Below are positions 17,816-25,330 of a stretch of DNA of 64,000 bases, one piece after another; position 1 is the stretch's first letter; every line of letters begins with the position of its first letter. The stretch is from Elioraea sp. (GTDB lineage: Bacteria; Pseudomonadota; Alphaproteobacteria; Acetobacterales; Acetobacteraceae): assembly GCF_022842375.1 (NCBI RefSeq), contig NZ_JALHPR010000004.1:124001-188000 (forward strand). The letters run 5' to 3'. The position numbers and the translations under genes were made by a program. The notes below the pieces were generated by a model. That model ran no database searches and was not told the origin of the DNA. It saw only the letters and a list, made by a program, of their open reading frames with translations.

Positions 17816-18534
17816 CGCCGACGCTGCTCGCCGCACTCACGGCAGCGCGCGCGGCGAAGAAGCCCGTCGTGCTCGCGACCAGGCTCGACGACGGCACCCA
17901 GGCGCTGTTGGCGGAGGACGGCACCCACGGTGCCTCGCTGCCCGAGGCGCTGGTGCATCAGGCGCTCGCGGCACTTGCCGATGACGAGAGCCGCACGGTC
18001 GAGCATGAGGGCGTGCGCTGGTTCCTGCACGCGCACAACCCCCCGCAGCGGCTCGTCATCGTCGGTGCGGTGCACGTCGCCCAGGCGCTGGTGCCGATGG
18101 CGCTGCCGCTCGGCTTCGGCATCACGGTGATCGACCCGCGACGTGCCTTTGCGACGGCGGATCGTTTTCCGGGCGTCACGGTCTCCAGCGACTGGCCGGA
18201 CGAGGCGATGGACGCGCTTGGCCCCGACCGCCGCACAGCCATCGTCACCCTCACCCACGACCCGAAGCTCGACGACCCCGCTCTCGACCGCGCGCTGAAA
18301 TCCGACGCGTACTACATCGGCGCCCTCGGCAGCAGGAAGACGCACGCCGCGCGGCTGGCCCGCCTCACCGCCCTCGGGCATGGGCCAGCATCTCTGGCGC
18401 GCATCCGCGGCCCTGTCGGGCTTGCCATCGAGGCAACGACGGCACCCGAGATCGCGCTCTCCATCCTCGCCGAGATCGTCGCGGTCCGCCGCGGCGCCGC
18501 ACTCGTCGCCCAGGTGGCGGGAGCGGCTGCGTGA
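17812..18534 (+). CDS. XdhC/CoxF family protein, Rossmann domain half
   Basis: A 240-residue protein with an XdhC C-terminal Rossmann domain (about residues 75-235). It shows RLVIVGAVHVAQALVPMA (nucleotide-binding turn), DPRRAFATADRFP, VTLTHDPKLDDPALDRAL and YYIGALGSRKTHAAR. Residues 1-70 are a short alpha/beta extension. With the preceding 110-residue gene it rebuilds a full-length XdhC. The ATGA overlaps on both sides show tight co-translation within the maturation operon. Confidence 0.88.
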   Translation: MTPTLLAALTAARAAKKPVVLATRLDDGTQALLAEDGTHGASLPEALVHQALAALADDESRTVEHEGVRWFLHAHNPPQRLVIVGAVHVAQALVPMALPLGFGITVIDPRRAFATADRFPGVTVSSDWPDEAMDALGPDRRTAIVTLTHDPKLDDPALDRALKSDAYYIGALGSRKTHAARLARLTALGHGPASLARIRGPVGLAIEATTAPEIALSILAEIVAVRRGAALVAQVAGAAA

Positions 18535-20186
18535 TCTTCGGGCGCATGCGGGTGGCCGACGCCGCGGGCGCCATCCTCGCCCACACGCTGAAGGCCGGTC
18601 AGCGCACGCTGAAGAAAGGCCGCGCGCTTGCCGATGACGACATCGCGGAACTCACCGCGGCCGGGATCGAGATGATCGTCGCGGCGCGGCTCGAGCCCGG
18701 CGACCTCGGAGAGGACGAGGCCGCCGCGCGGATCGCCGAGGCCTGCCGCGGCGCTGCGATCCGCGCCACGCGGGCAGCAACGGGGCGCGTGAACCTGGTG
18801 GCGGAGGCAGCAGGCGTACTGGCCGTCGATGCCGTGCGGCTCGACAGGCTCAACCGCGTCGACGAGGCGCTGACGGTCGCCACCCTGCCGCCCTACGCCA
18901 TGGTCGAGGCCGGCGACATGCTGGCCACGATCAAGATCATTCCCTTCGCCGCCCCCGAAGCGGCCGTGGCTGACGCCGCCGCGATCGCGGCCGAGGGTGG
19001 GGCGCTGCTCTCGCTCCACCCCTTCGCGGCACGGCCCGTCGGCCTCGTCATGACCAGGCTACCGGGCATGAAGGAAAGCATCCTCGACGGCACCGAGGCG
19101 GTGACACGCGCGCGCATCGAGGCGCTGGGCGCAACGCTGCTGCCCGCGCGCCGCGTCGGGCACACGGAGGAGGAGGTGGCAGCAGCCCTCGCGGCACTCG
19201 CGGCGGAAGGTGCCCGCGTGCTGCTCGTCTCCGGCGCCTCCGCCGTGGTCGACCGGCGCGACGTGTGCCCCGCCGGCATCGTCGCGGCGGGCGGGTCGCT
19301 CGATCATTTCGGCATGCCGGTCGACCCCGGCAACCTCCTCTGCTTCGGAACGCTCGGCGACATCCCTGCCGTGGTGCTGCCCGGCTGTGCGCGGAGCCCG
19401 AAGCTGAACGGGTTCGATTGGGTGCTGCAACGGCTGATGGCAGACCTGCCGATCGGACGGCCTGAGATCATGGCGATGGGTGCGGGCGGCCTGCTCAAGG
19501 AGATCGAGACGCGGCCCCTGCCGCGCGCCCGCGCACCTGACCAGGGGCGCGAGAGACCCCACTTTCGCGAGAAGCCGGGTCGGCGGATCGGCGCCCTCGT
19601 TCTCGCCGCGGGGCGATCAAGCCGCATGGCGCCGAACAACAAGCTGCTGATCACGGATGCAGAAGGCGTGCCGATGGTCGCGCGCGTGGTCGAAGCCGTT
19701 CTCGCCTCCCCCGCGCGGCCCGTCATGGTCGTCACCGGCCATGCGGAGCAGGCGGTGCAGGGCGCTCTCGCGGGGCGGAACGTTCGCTTCGTGCACAACC
19801 CCGCCTTCGCGCAGGGGCTCTCCTCGTCATTGCGCGCGGGGATCGATGCGCTCGGCGACGAGGTGGATGCCGTGCTGGTGTGCCTTGGCGACATGCCGCT
19901 CGTCTCCGCTGCCCTGCTCGGGCGCCTGATCGCTGCCTACGATCCGGAAGAAGGGCGCGCCATCGTTGTGCCGACGGTAGCTGGACGCCAGGGCAACCCG
20001 GTGCTGTGGGACCGCCGCTTCTTCGCCGCGATGCGGGCCGTCACCGGTGATGTCGGGGCGCGGCATCTGGTCGGCGAGAACACCGAGGCGGTGCACGAGG
20101 TGGCGATGGAGGATGACGCCGCGCTGACGGACTTCGATACACCCGAATCGCTCGCCGCCGCACCTGACCTGTTCGGCACCCGATGA
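18531..20186 (+). CDS. Fusion of molybdopterin-binding (MoeA/MogA-like) domain and MocA-like nucleotidyltransferase
   Basis: A 551-residue two-domain protein. Residues 1 to about 335 resemble the molybdopterin-binding family: an N-terminal part with AHTLKAGQRTLKKGRALADDD, then a MoCF-like core with VLLVSGASAVVDRRDVCPAG and the VDPGNLLCFG segment. Residues from about 353 to 551 are a MobA/MocA-type transferase starting GALVLAAGRSSRM, with VCLGDMPLVS (metal Asp) and GARHLV. MocA makes molybdopterin cytosine dinucleotide, the cofactor of CO-dehydrogenase-type enzymes, so the fusion fits the operon. It overlaps its neighbours on both sides. Confidence 0.87.
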   Translation: MIFGRMRVADAAGAILAHTLKAGQRTLKKGRALADDDIAELTAAGIEMIVAARLEPGDLGEDEAAARIAEACRGAAIRATRAATGRVNLVAEAAGVLAVDAVRLDRLNRVDEALTVATLPPYAMVEAGDMLATIKIIPFAAPEAAVADAAAIAAEGGALLSLHPFAARPVGLVMTRLPGMKESILDGTEAVTRARIEALGATLLPARRVGHTEEEVAAALAALAAEGARVLLVSGASAVVDRRDVCPAGIVAAGGSLDHFGMPVDPGNLLCFGTLGDIPAVVLPGCARSPKLNGFDWVLQRLMADLPIGRPEIMAMGAGGLLKEIETRPLPRARAPDQGRERPHFREKPGRRIGALVLAAGRSSRMAPNNKLLITDAEGVPMVARVVEAVLASPARPVMVVTGHAEQAVQGALAGRNVRFVHNPAFAQGLSSSLRAGIDALGDEVDAVLVCLGDMPLVSAALLGRLIAAYDPEEGRAIVVPTVAGRQGNPVLWDRRFFAAMRAVTGDVGARHLVGENTEAVHEVAMEDDAALTDFDTPESLAAAPDLFGTR

Positions 20187-20608
20187 GCGAGACCGAGATC
20201 GAGGCGCTCGCCGCACCCAACGAGGCAACCATCGCCGCCATCGCCGATGGGCTCATCGCCTACAACCTCGCGGCAAGCGGCATTCCCTTCGCGCCGGAAC
20301 CACTCTGGCTCGTTGCGCGCAACCACGACGACGCCGTCATCGGCGGCATCAAGGCACGCGTCGCCTGGGGCTGGATCAGCGTCGAGTGGCTCTGGGTTCA
20401 CGAGGCGTGGCGCGGCAGGCGCATTGGCGCCGGCCTGCTCCAGCGCGCGGAGGCCGAGGGACGCACACGGGGGTGCGCCGGCGTGGTCCTCGACACCTTC
20501 AGCTTCCAGGCGCCTGGCTTCTACGAGAAGCAGGGTTACGTCGCTTTCGGCAGGCTCGAGGGGCTTCCCGCCGGCCATGCGCGGATCCACTACGCAAAGC
20601 GCTTGTAG
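20183..20608 (+). CDS. GNAT family N-acetyltransferase
   Basis: A 141-residue protein with the Gcn5-related fold. The acetyl-CoA binding motif is WLWVHEAWRGRRIGAGLLQRAE (R-R-x-G-x-G form), followed by CAGVVLDTFSFQAPGFYEKQGYVAFGRLE, the usual C-terminal Tyr loop. Its start overlaps the fusion gene stop (ATGA), so it is expressed with the maturation operon although nothing shows a molybdenum role. It converges with the ArsR gene, with only 3 bases between stops. Substrate unknown. Confidence 0.87.
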   Translation: MSETEIEALAAPNEATIAAIADGLIAYNLAASGIPFAPEPLWLVARNHDDAVIGGIKARVAWGWISVEWLWVHEAWRGRRIGAGLLQRAEAEGRTRGCAGVVLDTFSFQAPGFYEKQGYVAFGRLEGLPAGHARIHYAKRL

Positions 20609-20611
20609 GCC

Positions 20612-20935
20612 TTAGCGCAGCCCGCGACAGAACACATCGTAAAGGGTGCGCAGCACAGGCCGGGCGGGCCCATCCGCGAGGGCGTAGAACACCGTCGTCC
20701 CCTGCCGGCGATTGGTCACGAGCCCCTCGGCGCGAAGCCGCATCAGATGCTGGCTGATCACCGTTTCCCGGACGCCGACCTGGCCCGCGATCGTACCGAC
20801 CGAAAGCTCGCCGTCGACCAGCGCGCATAGCATCTTGAGCCGCACCGGGTTGGCGAGCGACTTCAGCAGCGTCGCGGCAGCCTCCGCCCGCTCATCGAGC
20901 GCGGCTGCATCCATGGTCATCTCGGCGTGCGTCAT
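20612..20935 (-). CDS. ArsR-family repressor with SqrR/BigR-type cysteine pair
   Basis: A 107-residue winged-helix regulator: AATLLKSLANPVRLKMLCAL, recognition region GTIAGQVGVRETVISQHLMRLRAEGLV, wing TNRRQGTTVFYALAD. It lacks the ELCVC metal site of ArsR and SmtB. It instead has Cys37 in helix 2 and Cys103 in a C-terminal VFCRGL motif, the two positions that form the sulfide/persulfide-responsive pair in SqrR, BigR and YgaV. A promoter with an ATTC-N8-GAA-like operator lies directly upstream. No sqr, persulfide dioxygenase or sulfur gene is nearby, so self-control and distant targets are inferred. Confidence 0.85.
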   Translation of the reverse strand: MTHAEMTMDAAALDERAEAAATLLKSLANPVRLKMLCALVDGELSVGTIAGQVGVRETVISQHLMRLRAEGLVTNRRQGTTVFYALADGPARPVLRTLYDVFCRGLR

Positions 20936-20970
20936 GCGCGAGCCCTTGCAGCCTCCGAAAGATCAAGTCC

Positions 20971-20998
20971 AGCATATTCATTTTCTCGAAGGCTACAA
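20971..20998 (-). promoter_or_regulatory. Probable promoter and operator of the ArsR-family gene
   Basis: On the minus strand, TTGTAG (20998-20993) and TATGCT (20976-20971) are separated by 16 bases, a workable -35/-10 pair. An imperfect inverted repeat, ATTC (20976-20979), eight bases, then GAAG (20988-20991), fills the spacer. It resembles the ATTC-N8-GAAT operator type described for SqrR. A repressor bound there would block RNA polymerase. The short AT-rich patch stands out in GC-rich surroundings. Confidence 0.45.
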
Positions 20999-21010
20999 GC
21001 GCCGCATCCG

Positions 21011-21988
21011 TCAGTCAGCCTTGATGCCAGCCTCGCGGATCACCGCGCCCCAGCGGGCCCTGTCGGTCCGCACGGTGTCGAGGAACTCGGCCTGCGAGCC
21101 GATGATGATCTCCATGCCGTTCTCGGTCATGCGCTTCTGGAATTCCGGATTCGCCGCGACCTGGCGCAGTGCCGCGTTCCAGCGCCCGACGATCTCGGCG
21201 GAGAGATTGCCGGGGCCGGCAAGGCCGAACCAGTTACGCACGGTGAAATCGGGCAGCGTGGCGCTGATCAGCGGCAGGTCGGGGAACAGCGGGCTCTGCT
21301 TCGGCGCGCCGAACGCGATCGCACGCAATCCCCCGCCCCTGATCTGGCCAAGGAACTCGGGCATGTTGCCGAACATCATGTCGGTTCGGCCGGCGGTGAT
21401 GTCGATGATGGCCGGCGCGCCGCCGCGATAGGGCACGTGCAGCATGTCGATGCCGGCGAGCTTCTTGAACAACTCGCCCGAGAGATGCTGGCTCGTGCCG
21501 TTGCCGGCCGAGGCGTAGGTGAGCTTGCCCGGGTTCGCCTTGCCGTAGGCGATCAGTTCCGGGATCGTCTTGAAGTTCGCCGCCGAGGCGGGGCTCGCCA
21601 CCAGGATGTTGTAGATGTTGGCGACGTTGGTGATCGACGTCAGGTCACGGTCGATGTCGAAGGGCATGCGCACGCCTGGCATCACCGGCAGGATGCTGTG
21701 CATCGCCATGGTGGCCAGGCTGACCGCATGGCCATCGGGCGGGGCCTTGGCCACCGTGTCGGCCGCGATCATGCCGGACGCGCCGGTGCGGGTTTCGACC
21801 ACGACGTTCTGGCGGAGAACCGGGCCGACGAACTCGCCGATCAGCCGGCTCAGCAGGTCCGCCGTGCCGCCGGCGGCGAAGCCACAGAGGATGCGGATGT
21901 CACGCTCGGGGAATGCCGCGAGGGCGGGCCCGGCAGCGACAGCAAGCGCGGCAGCGGATGCGCCACGCAGGACGGTACGACGATGCAT
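21011..21988 (-). CDS. Tripartite tricarboxylate transporter substrate-binding protein (TctC/Bug family)
   Basis: A 325-residue periplasmic binding protein with a Tat-like signal (MHRRTVLRGASAAALAVAAG, cleavage after GPALA). The Bug-family core shows PERDIRILCGFAAGGTADLLSRLI, TRTGASGMIAADTVAKAPPDG, LTYASAGNGTSQHL and LHVPYRGGAPAIIDITAGRTDMMF. GGGAGGAAG precedes the ATG. The membrane partners TctA and TctB are not adjacent, which is common for Bug proteins. Because it ends an operon of sugar-acid enzymes, the ligand is probably an acidic sugar or related carboxylate (inference). Confidence 0.93.
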   Translation of the reverse strand: MHRRTVLRGASAAALAVAAGPALAAFPERDIRILCGFAAGGTADLLSRLIGEFVGPVLRQNVVVETRTGASGMIAADTVAKAPPDGHAVSLATMAMHSILPVMPGVRMPFDIDRDLTSITNVANIYNILVASPASAANFKTIPELIAYGKANPGKLTYASAGNGTSQHLSGELFKKLAGIDMLHVPYRGGAPAIIDITAGRTDMMFGNMPEFLGQIRGGGLRAIAFGAPKQSPLFPDLPLISATLPDFTVRNWFGLAGPGNLSAEIVGRWNAALRQVAANPEFQKRMTENGMEIIIGSQAEFLDTVRTDRARWGAVIREAGIKAD

Positions 21989-22023
21989 CGTTCTTCCTCC
22001 CTTATGAATTCGTTGGGTCGCGT

Positions 22024-23163
22024 CTACACGTATCCAGGCCCCTCGATCGCCGGATGGGCCCTGATGAACCCCTCGTCAACCTCCACGCCGAGGCCAGGTT
22101 CCTCGCGCGGCAGCACGCACCCGTCCTTGCCGATCGCCCAGGGGGTCGGCACCAGCGTGTCGCGGAACAGGTTGTTGCGCGAGAGATCGGCCTCGAAGTA
22201 GCCGCCGTTGTCGATGGCGCAGAGGAGGTGGATCGAGGCTGCCTGGTTCAGCCCGGTCATCGAGCTGTGCGGGTGGACGGGCAGCTTCCAGGCACTCGCC
22301 ATCGCCGCGATCCTGAGCACCTCGGTGATGCCGCCGGCCTTGGAGAGATCGGGCTGAAGGATGGTGAGCACCCTGTCTTCGATCACGCGGTGGAACTCAA
22401 AGCGGGTGTAGTGGTTCTCGCCCGCCGCGAGCGGGGTGAGGCTGAACGCCTTCGCCTCGGCATAGGTGCGGTGGTCATGCGCGGGGAACGGCTCCTCGAG
22501 CCAGCCGACGCCAAGCCGCTCCATCGCCGGCATCGCGGCACGCGCATCGGCAATCGTGTAGCCGGTATTGGCATCGGTCAGGATCGCGATGTCGTCGCCG
22601 AACGCCTGGCGCACGGCCTCGATCCGCGCAATGTCGCGCGCGGGCGTGTCGCCGACGCGAAGCTTCAGCGCGCGATACCCCGCCTCGATCATGGGGCGCG
22701 CCTCGTCGACCAGCCTGGCGGGCTCCTGGTAGCCGAGCGCGATGCCGCCCGCATAGGCCGGAATCGGCTTCGACCGGCCGCCGAGCAGGCGGTAGAGCGG
22801 CCAGCCACACGCCTTGCCGCGGATGTCCCACAGCGCCATGTCGATGCCGCTCATCGCCATCGCCGTGCCCGCCCCCATGCCGTGGGAGCCGAGCTGGAAC
22901 TTGTAGATTTTCGCCCAGACGCCAATGACATCGAGCGCATCCTGGCCCGTGATCAGCGTGCGCAGCGAGGTGTTGATGAGGTGCGCGATCGCGCCGTGCG
23001 CGCGGCCATGGTGGCTCTCGCCCCAGCCGACCAGGCCCTCGTCCGTCGTCACCTTCACGATCACCGCATCGCGCTTGATCGCGGTGCCGATGCCAAGCGA
23101 GACACGCTCCCCCTCGGGCACGGGGAAGGAAACGGGAAAGGCCTCGACCGAGCGGATCTTCAT
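22024..23163 (-). CDS. Enolase-superfamily enzyme, mandelate racemase/muconate lactonizing type (copy 1)
   Basis: A 379-residue acid-sugar dehydratase/racemase-type protein with an N-terminal capping domain and a TIM barrel. Catalytic positions read by eye are ALKLRVG (Lys-x-Arg), TDANTG (metal Asp), LEEPF (metal Glu), AGENHY (metal Glu), QPDLSKAGG and HPHSS (His). The stop is 35 bases before TctC, and the start overlaps the next enolase gene (ATGA). Family membership is firm. The exact substrate, such as an aldonate or aldarate, cannot be read from the sequence. Confidence 0.9.
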   Translation of the reverse strand: MKIRSVEAFPVSFPVPEGERVSLGIGTAIKRDAVIVKVTTDEGLVGWGESHHGRAHGAIAHLINTSLRTLITGQDALDVIGVWAKIYKFQLGSHGMGAGTAMAMSGIDMALWDIRGKACGWPLYRLLGGRSKPIPAYAGGIALGYQEPARLVDEARPMIEAGYRALKLRVGDTPARDIARIEAVRQAFGDDIAILTDANTGYTIADARAAMPAMERLGVGWLEEPFPAHDHRTYAEAKAFSLTPLAAGENHYTRFEFHRVIEDRVLTILQPDLSKAGGITEVLRIAAMASAWKLPVHPHSSMTGLNQAASIHLLCAIDNGGYFEADLSRNNLFRDTLVPTPWAIGKDGCVLPREEPGLGVEVDEGFIRAHPAIEGPGYV

Positions 23164-24329
23164 CGTGAGCGTCCGTACTGCTTGAGGAACGATTCGCGCA
23201 CGGTGATGCCGAGGCCAGGCCGGTCCGGCACCGCGACATGACCGTCCACGACCGGGAAGCTCTCCTCGACCAGCTCATGCAGCATCGGGTTGTGCCCGAG
23301 GCTGTATTCGAGGATGAAGCCGGCACTCGATGACGCAGCGACATGCAGCCCCGCGGCGAAGGCGGGCGCGCCCGACCAGAGATGCGGCGCGAGGCGAAGG
23401 TTATAGGCCGAGGCAAGCGCACCGATCCTCACCGCCTCGCTGATGCCGCCGGCGATCGCGAGGTCAGGCTGCAGCACATCGGCGGCGCGCAGCTCGCAGA
23501 TCTCGCGGAAATCATGCCGGGTGAACTCGCTCTCGCCCGCGCTGATCGGCACGGCGGAGGATCGCCGCACCTCGGCCATGCCGGCCTTGTCGTCGGCGCT
23601 GACGGGCTCCTCGAACCACATCAGGTCGCAATCCTCGACCATGCGCGCGAAGGCCTTCGCCTCGGCGACCGTCCAGGTGCCATGCGCATCCGCCGCCAGT
23701 CCGATATCGGGCCCGAGGCCTGCGCGTGCCGCCTTCACGCGCGCGGCCGAGGCGGCGACGGTGCCGTCCATCACGCCGACGCGCATCTTCACCGCGCGGA
23801 AGCCTGCCTTCTCGACATAGCCCTTCAGCTGTGCACCGATCGCGGACGCATCCGCCCACCCACCCGAGGCATAGGCCGGCATACGCTCCGCCCGCCTGCC
23901 GCCGAGCAGGCGCCAGACCGGCACGCCGAGCGACTTGCCGAGGATGTCCCACAGCGCGACATCGACGCCAGCGATCGCGCTGATCGAGAGCCCCCGCCGG
24001 CCGAGTTGCGGCAACGCATGGCCCCGCGCGACGGCGTAGCCCTCGCGCGGGGTGTTGTACATCACGTCCCACAGCCGCGAGATGTCGCGCGGGTCCTGGC
24101 CCAGCAGCAGCGGTGCATAATCGTCATTGATGATGGCGGCGAGCCCGGCGCAGGCAGCGGCACTGCCGACGCCGGCCTTGGCCTCGCCCCAACCGGTGTG
24201 GCCGGAATCCGTGTCGATGCGCACGATCACGCTGTCGAACGAGGTGACGCGCCCGAAATCCGAGACGTGCTGCCGCTCATACGGGATCGGTACGTGGCAC
24301 CAGGTTGCCGAGACAGCCGTGATCTTCAT
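23160..24329 (-). CDS. Enolase-superfamily enzyme, mandelate racemase/muconate lactonizing type (copy 2)
   Basis: A 389-residue homologue of the flanking enolase-superfamily proteins. Barrel motifs are AVKMRVGV (Lys-x-Arg), AADAHGTW (Asp), WFEEPVS (Glu), AGESEFTRH (Glu), LQPDLAIAGG and LAPHLWS (His). The capping domain begins MKITAVSATWCHVPIPYERQ. It overlaps both neighbours by 4 bases. Differences from copy 1 at the residue after the metal Asp and in the His loop suggest a different substrate or step. Confidence 0.9.
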   Translation of the reverse strand: MKITAVSATWCHVPIPYERQHVSDFGRVTSFDSVIVRIDTDSGHTGWGEAKAGVGSAAACAGLAAIINDDYAPLLLGQDPRDISRLWDVMYNTPREGYAVARGHALPQLGRRGLSISAIAGVDVALWDILGKSLGVPVWRLLGGRRAERMPAYASGGWADASAIGAQLKGYVEKAGFRAVKMRVGVMDGTVAASAARVKAARAGLGPDIGLAADAHGTWTVAEAKAFARMVEDCDLMWFEEPVSADDKAGMAEVRRSSAVPISAGESEFTRHDFREICELRAADVLQPDLAIAGGISEAVRIGALASAYNLRLAPHLWSGAPAFAAGLHVAASSSAGFILEYSLGHNPMLHELVEESFPVVDGHVAVPDRPGLGITVRESFLKQYGRSR

Positions 24330-25330
24330 GCGATGGCTCCAAGCCCAAGTGCTGAGCGCCGTTCGTTGTGCTTCGGCAACGCTTCCGCGTTGACGAGGGC
24401 TGCCGGCCGCTCGCCCCGCAGCACGCGCACCACCTCCTCGGCCGAGCGTACGGCAAGGGCAACGCCGCTCTCGCGCGAGATGCCGGCACCATGCGGCGTC
24501 AGCACCACGTTCGGCAGCGACAGCAGCGGATGGTCGGGCGCGAGCGGCTGCGTCGCGTACACGTCAAGCGCCGCACCACCGATGCGACGGTCACGCAGCG
24601 CGGCGACCAGCGCAGCCTCGTCGATGATCGGCCCGCGCGCGACGTTGACCAGCCAGGCATTCGGCTTCATGCGCGCGATCAATGGCGCGCCAACGAGGCC
24701 GCGCGTCTCGTCCGTCAACGGGCAGGCGATGACGATGTAGTCAGACACGGCAAACAGCTCCGGCAGGGCCGCGAAGCCGACATGGGCCGGCAGCTTCGCC
24801 GCATCGCGCCGGAAGCCGAGAACGTTCATGCCGAAGCCGTGATGGGCGATGCGCGCGAGATGCATCCCGATATCGCCGACGCCGACGAGGCCGAGCGTGC
24901 GGCCGCCAAGCTCCGTCGCCGCACCGGTGCGCGCACGGGCCTTGTCCCACCCCTCGGAGCGCAGCGCATGGTCAAGCACATGCAGGCTGCGCGCCGCGCA
25001 CAGCATCTGGCCGATCGCGAATTCGGCAACGGCCTGGGCATTGGCGCCTGGCACCCGGCTTGCCAGCACACCGTGCCGCGTTGCCGGCGGCAGCGGGATC
25101 ATGTCGACCCCCGCGCCATGGCGAACGGCGACGAGAAGCCGCGCGGCATCATCGAAAGCATCCTCGGGCAGCCAGCTGCGCACGATCACGCCGTCCGCCC
25201 CCGCGCAGGCAGCGCGAAGGCCCGCCGGCGATCGATCAGCGGCGAGGGTCACTGCACACCCGGCCGCCTCGAGGACCGCGATGCCCTCGCGGGCGATCGG
25301 GTCGGTCAGCACGACGACGGGGGCTGCCAT
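24326..25330 (-). CDS. D-isomer-specific 2-hydroxyacid dehydrogenase
   Basis: A 334-residue NAD(P)-dependent dehydrogenase of the phosphoglycerate dehydrogenase superfamily. The Rossmann turn is LGLVGVGDIGMHLARIA, the substrate-binding Arg is in WLVNVARGPIIDEAALV, and the catalytic His is in VVLTPHGAGIS with a preceding acidic residue region LDVYATQPLAPDHPLL. It sits between enolase-superfamily genes with overlaps on both sides. A likely role is reduction or oxidation of a 2-keto-acid formed by the dehydratases; this is inferred from context. Confidence 0.9.
   Translation of the reverse strand: MAAPVVVLTDPIAREGIAVLEAAGCAVTLAADRSPAGLRAACAGADGVIVRSWLPEDAFDDAARLLVAVRHGAGVDMIPLPPATRHGVLASRVPGANAQAVAEFAIGQMLCAARSLHVLDHALRSEGWDKARARTGAATELGGRTLGLVGVGDIGMHLARIAHHGFGMNVLGFRRDAAKLPAHVGFAALPELFAVSDYIVIACPLTDETRGLVGAPLIARMKPNAWLVNVARGPIIDEAALVAALRDRRIGGAALDVYATQPLAPDHPLLSLPNVVLTPHGAGISRESGVALAVRSAEEVVRVLRGERPAALVNAEALPKHNERRSALGLGAIA

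Noticed and set aside
21011-21988. TctC gene as part of a complete TctABC transporter
   Set aside because: Neither tctA nor tctB is present on either side. Orphan Bug-family binding proteins are common, so only the binding protein is claimed.
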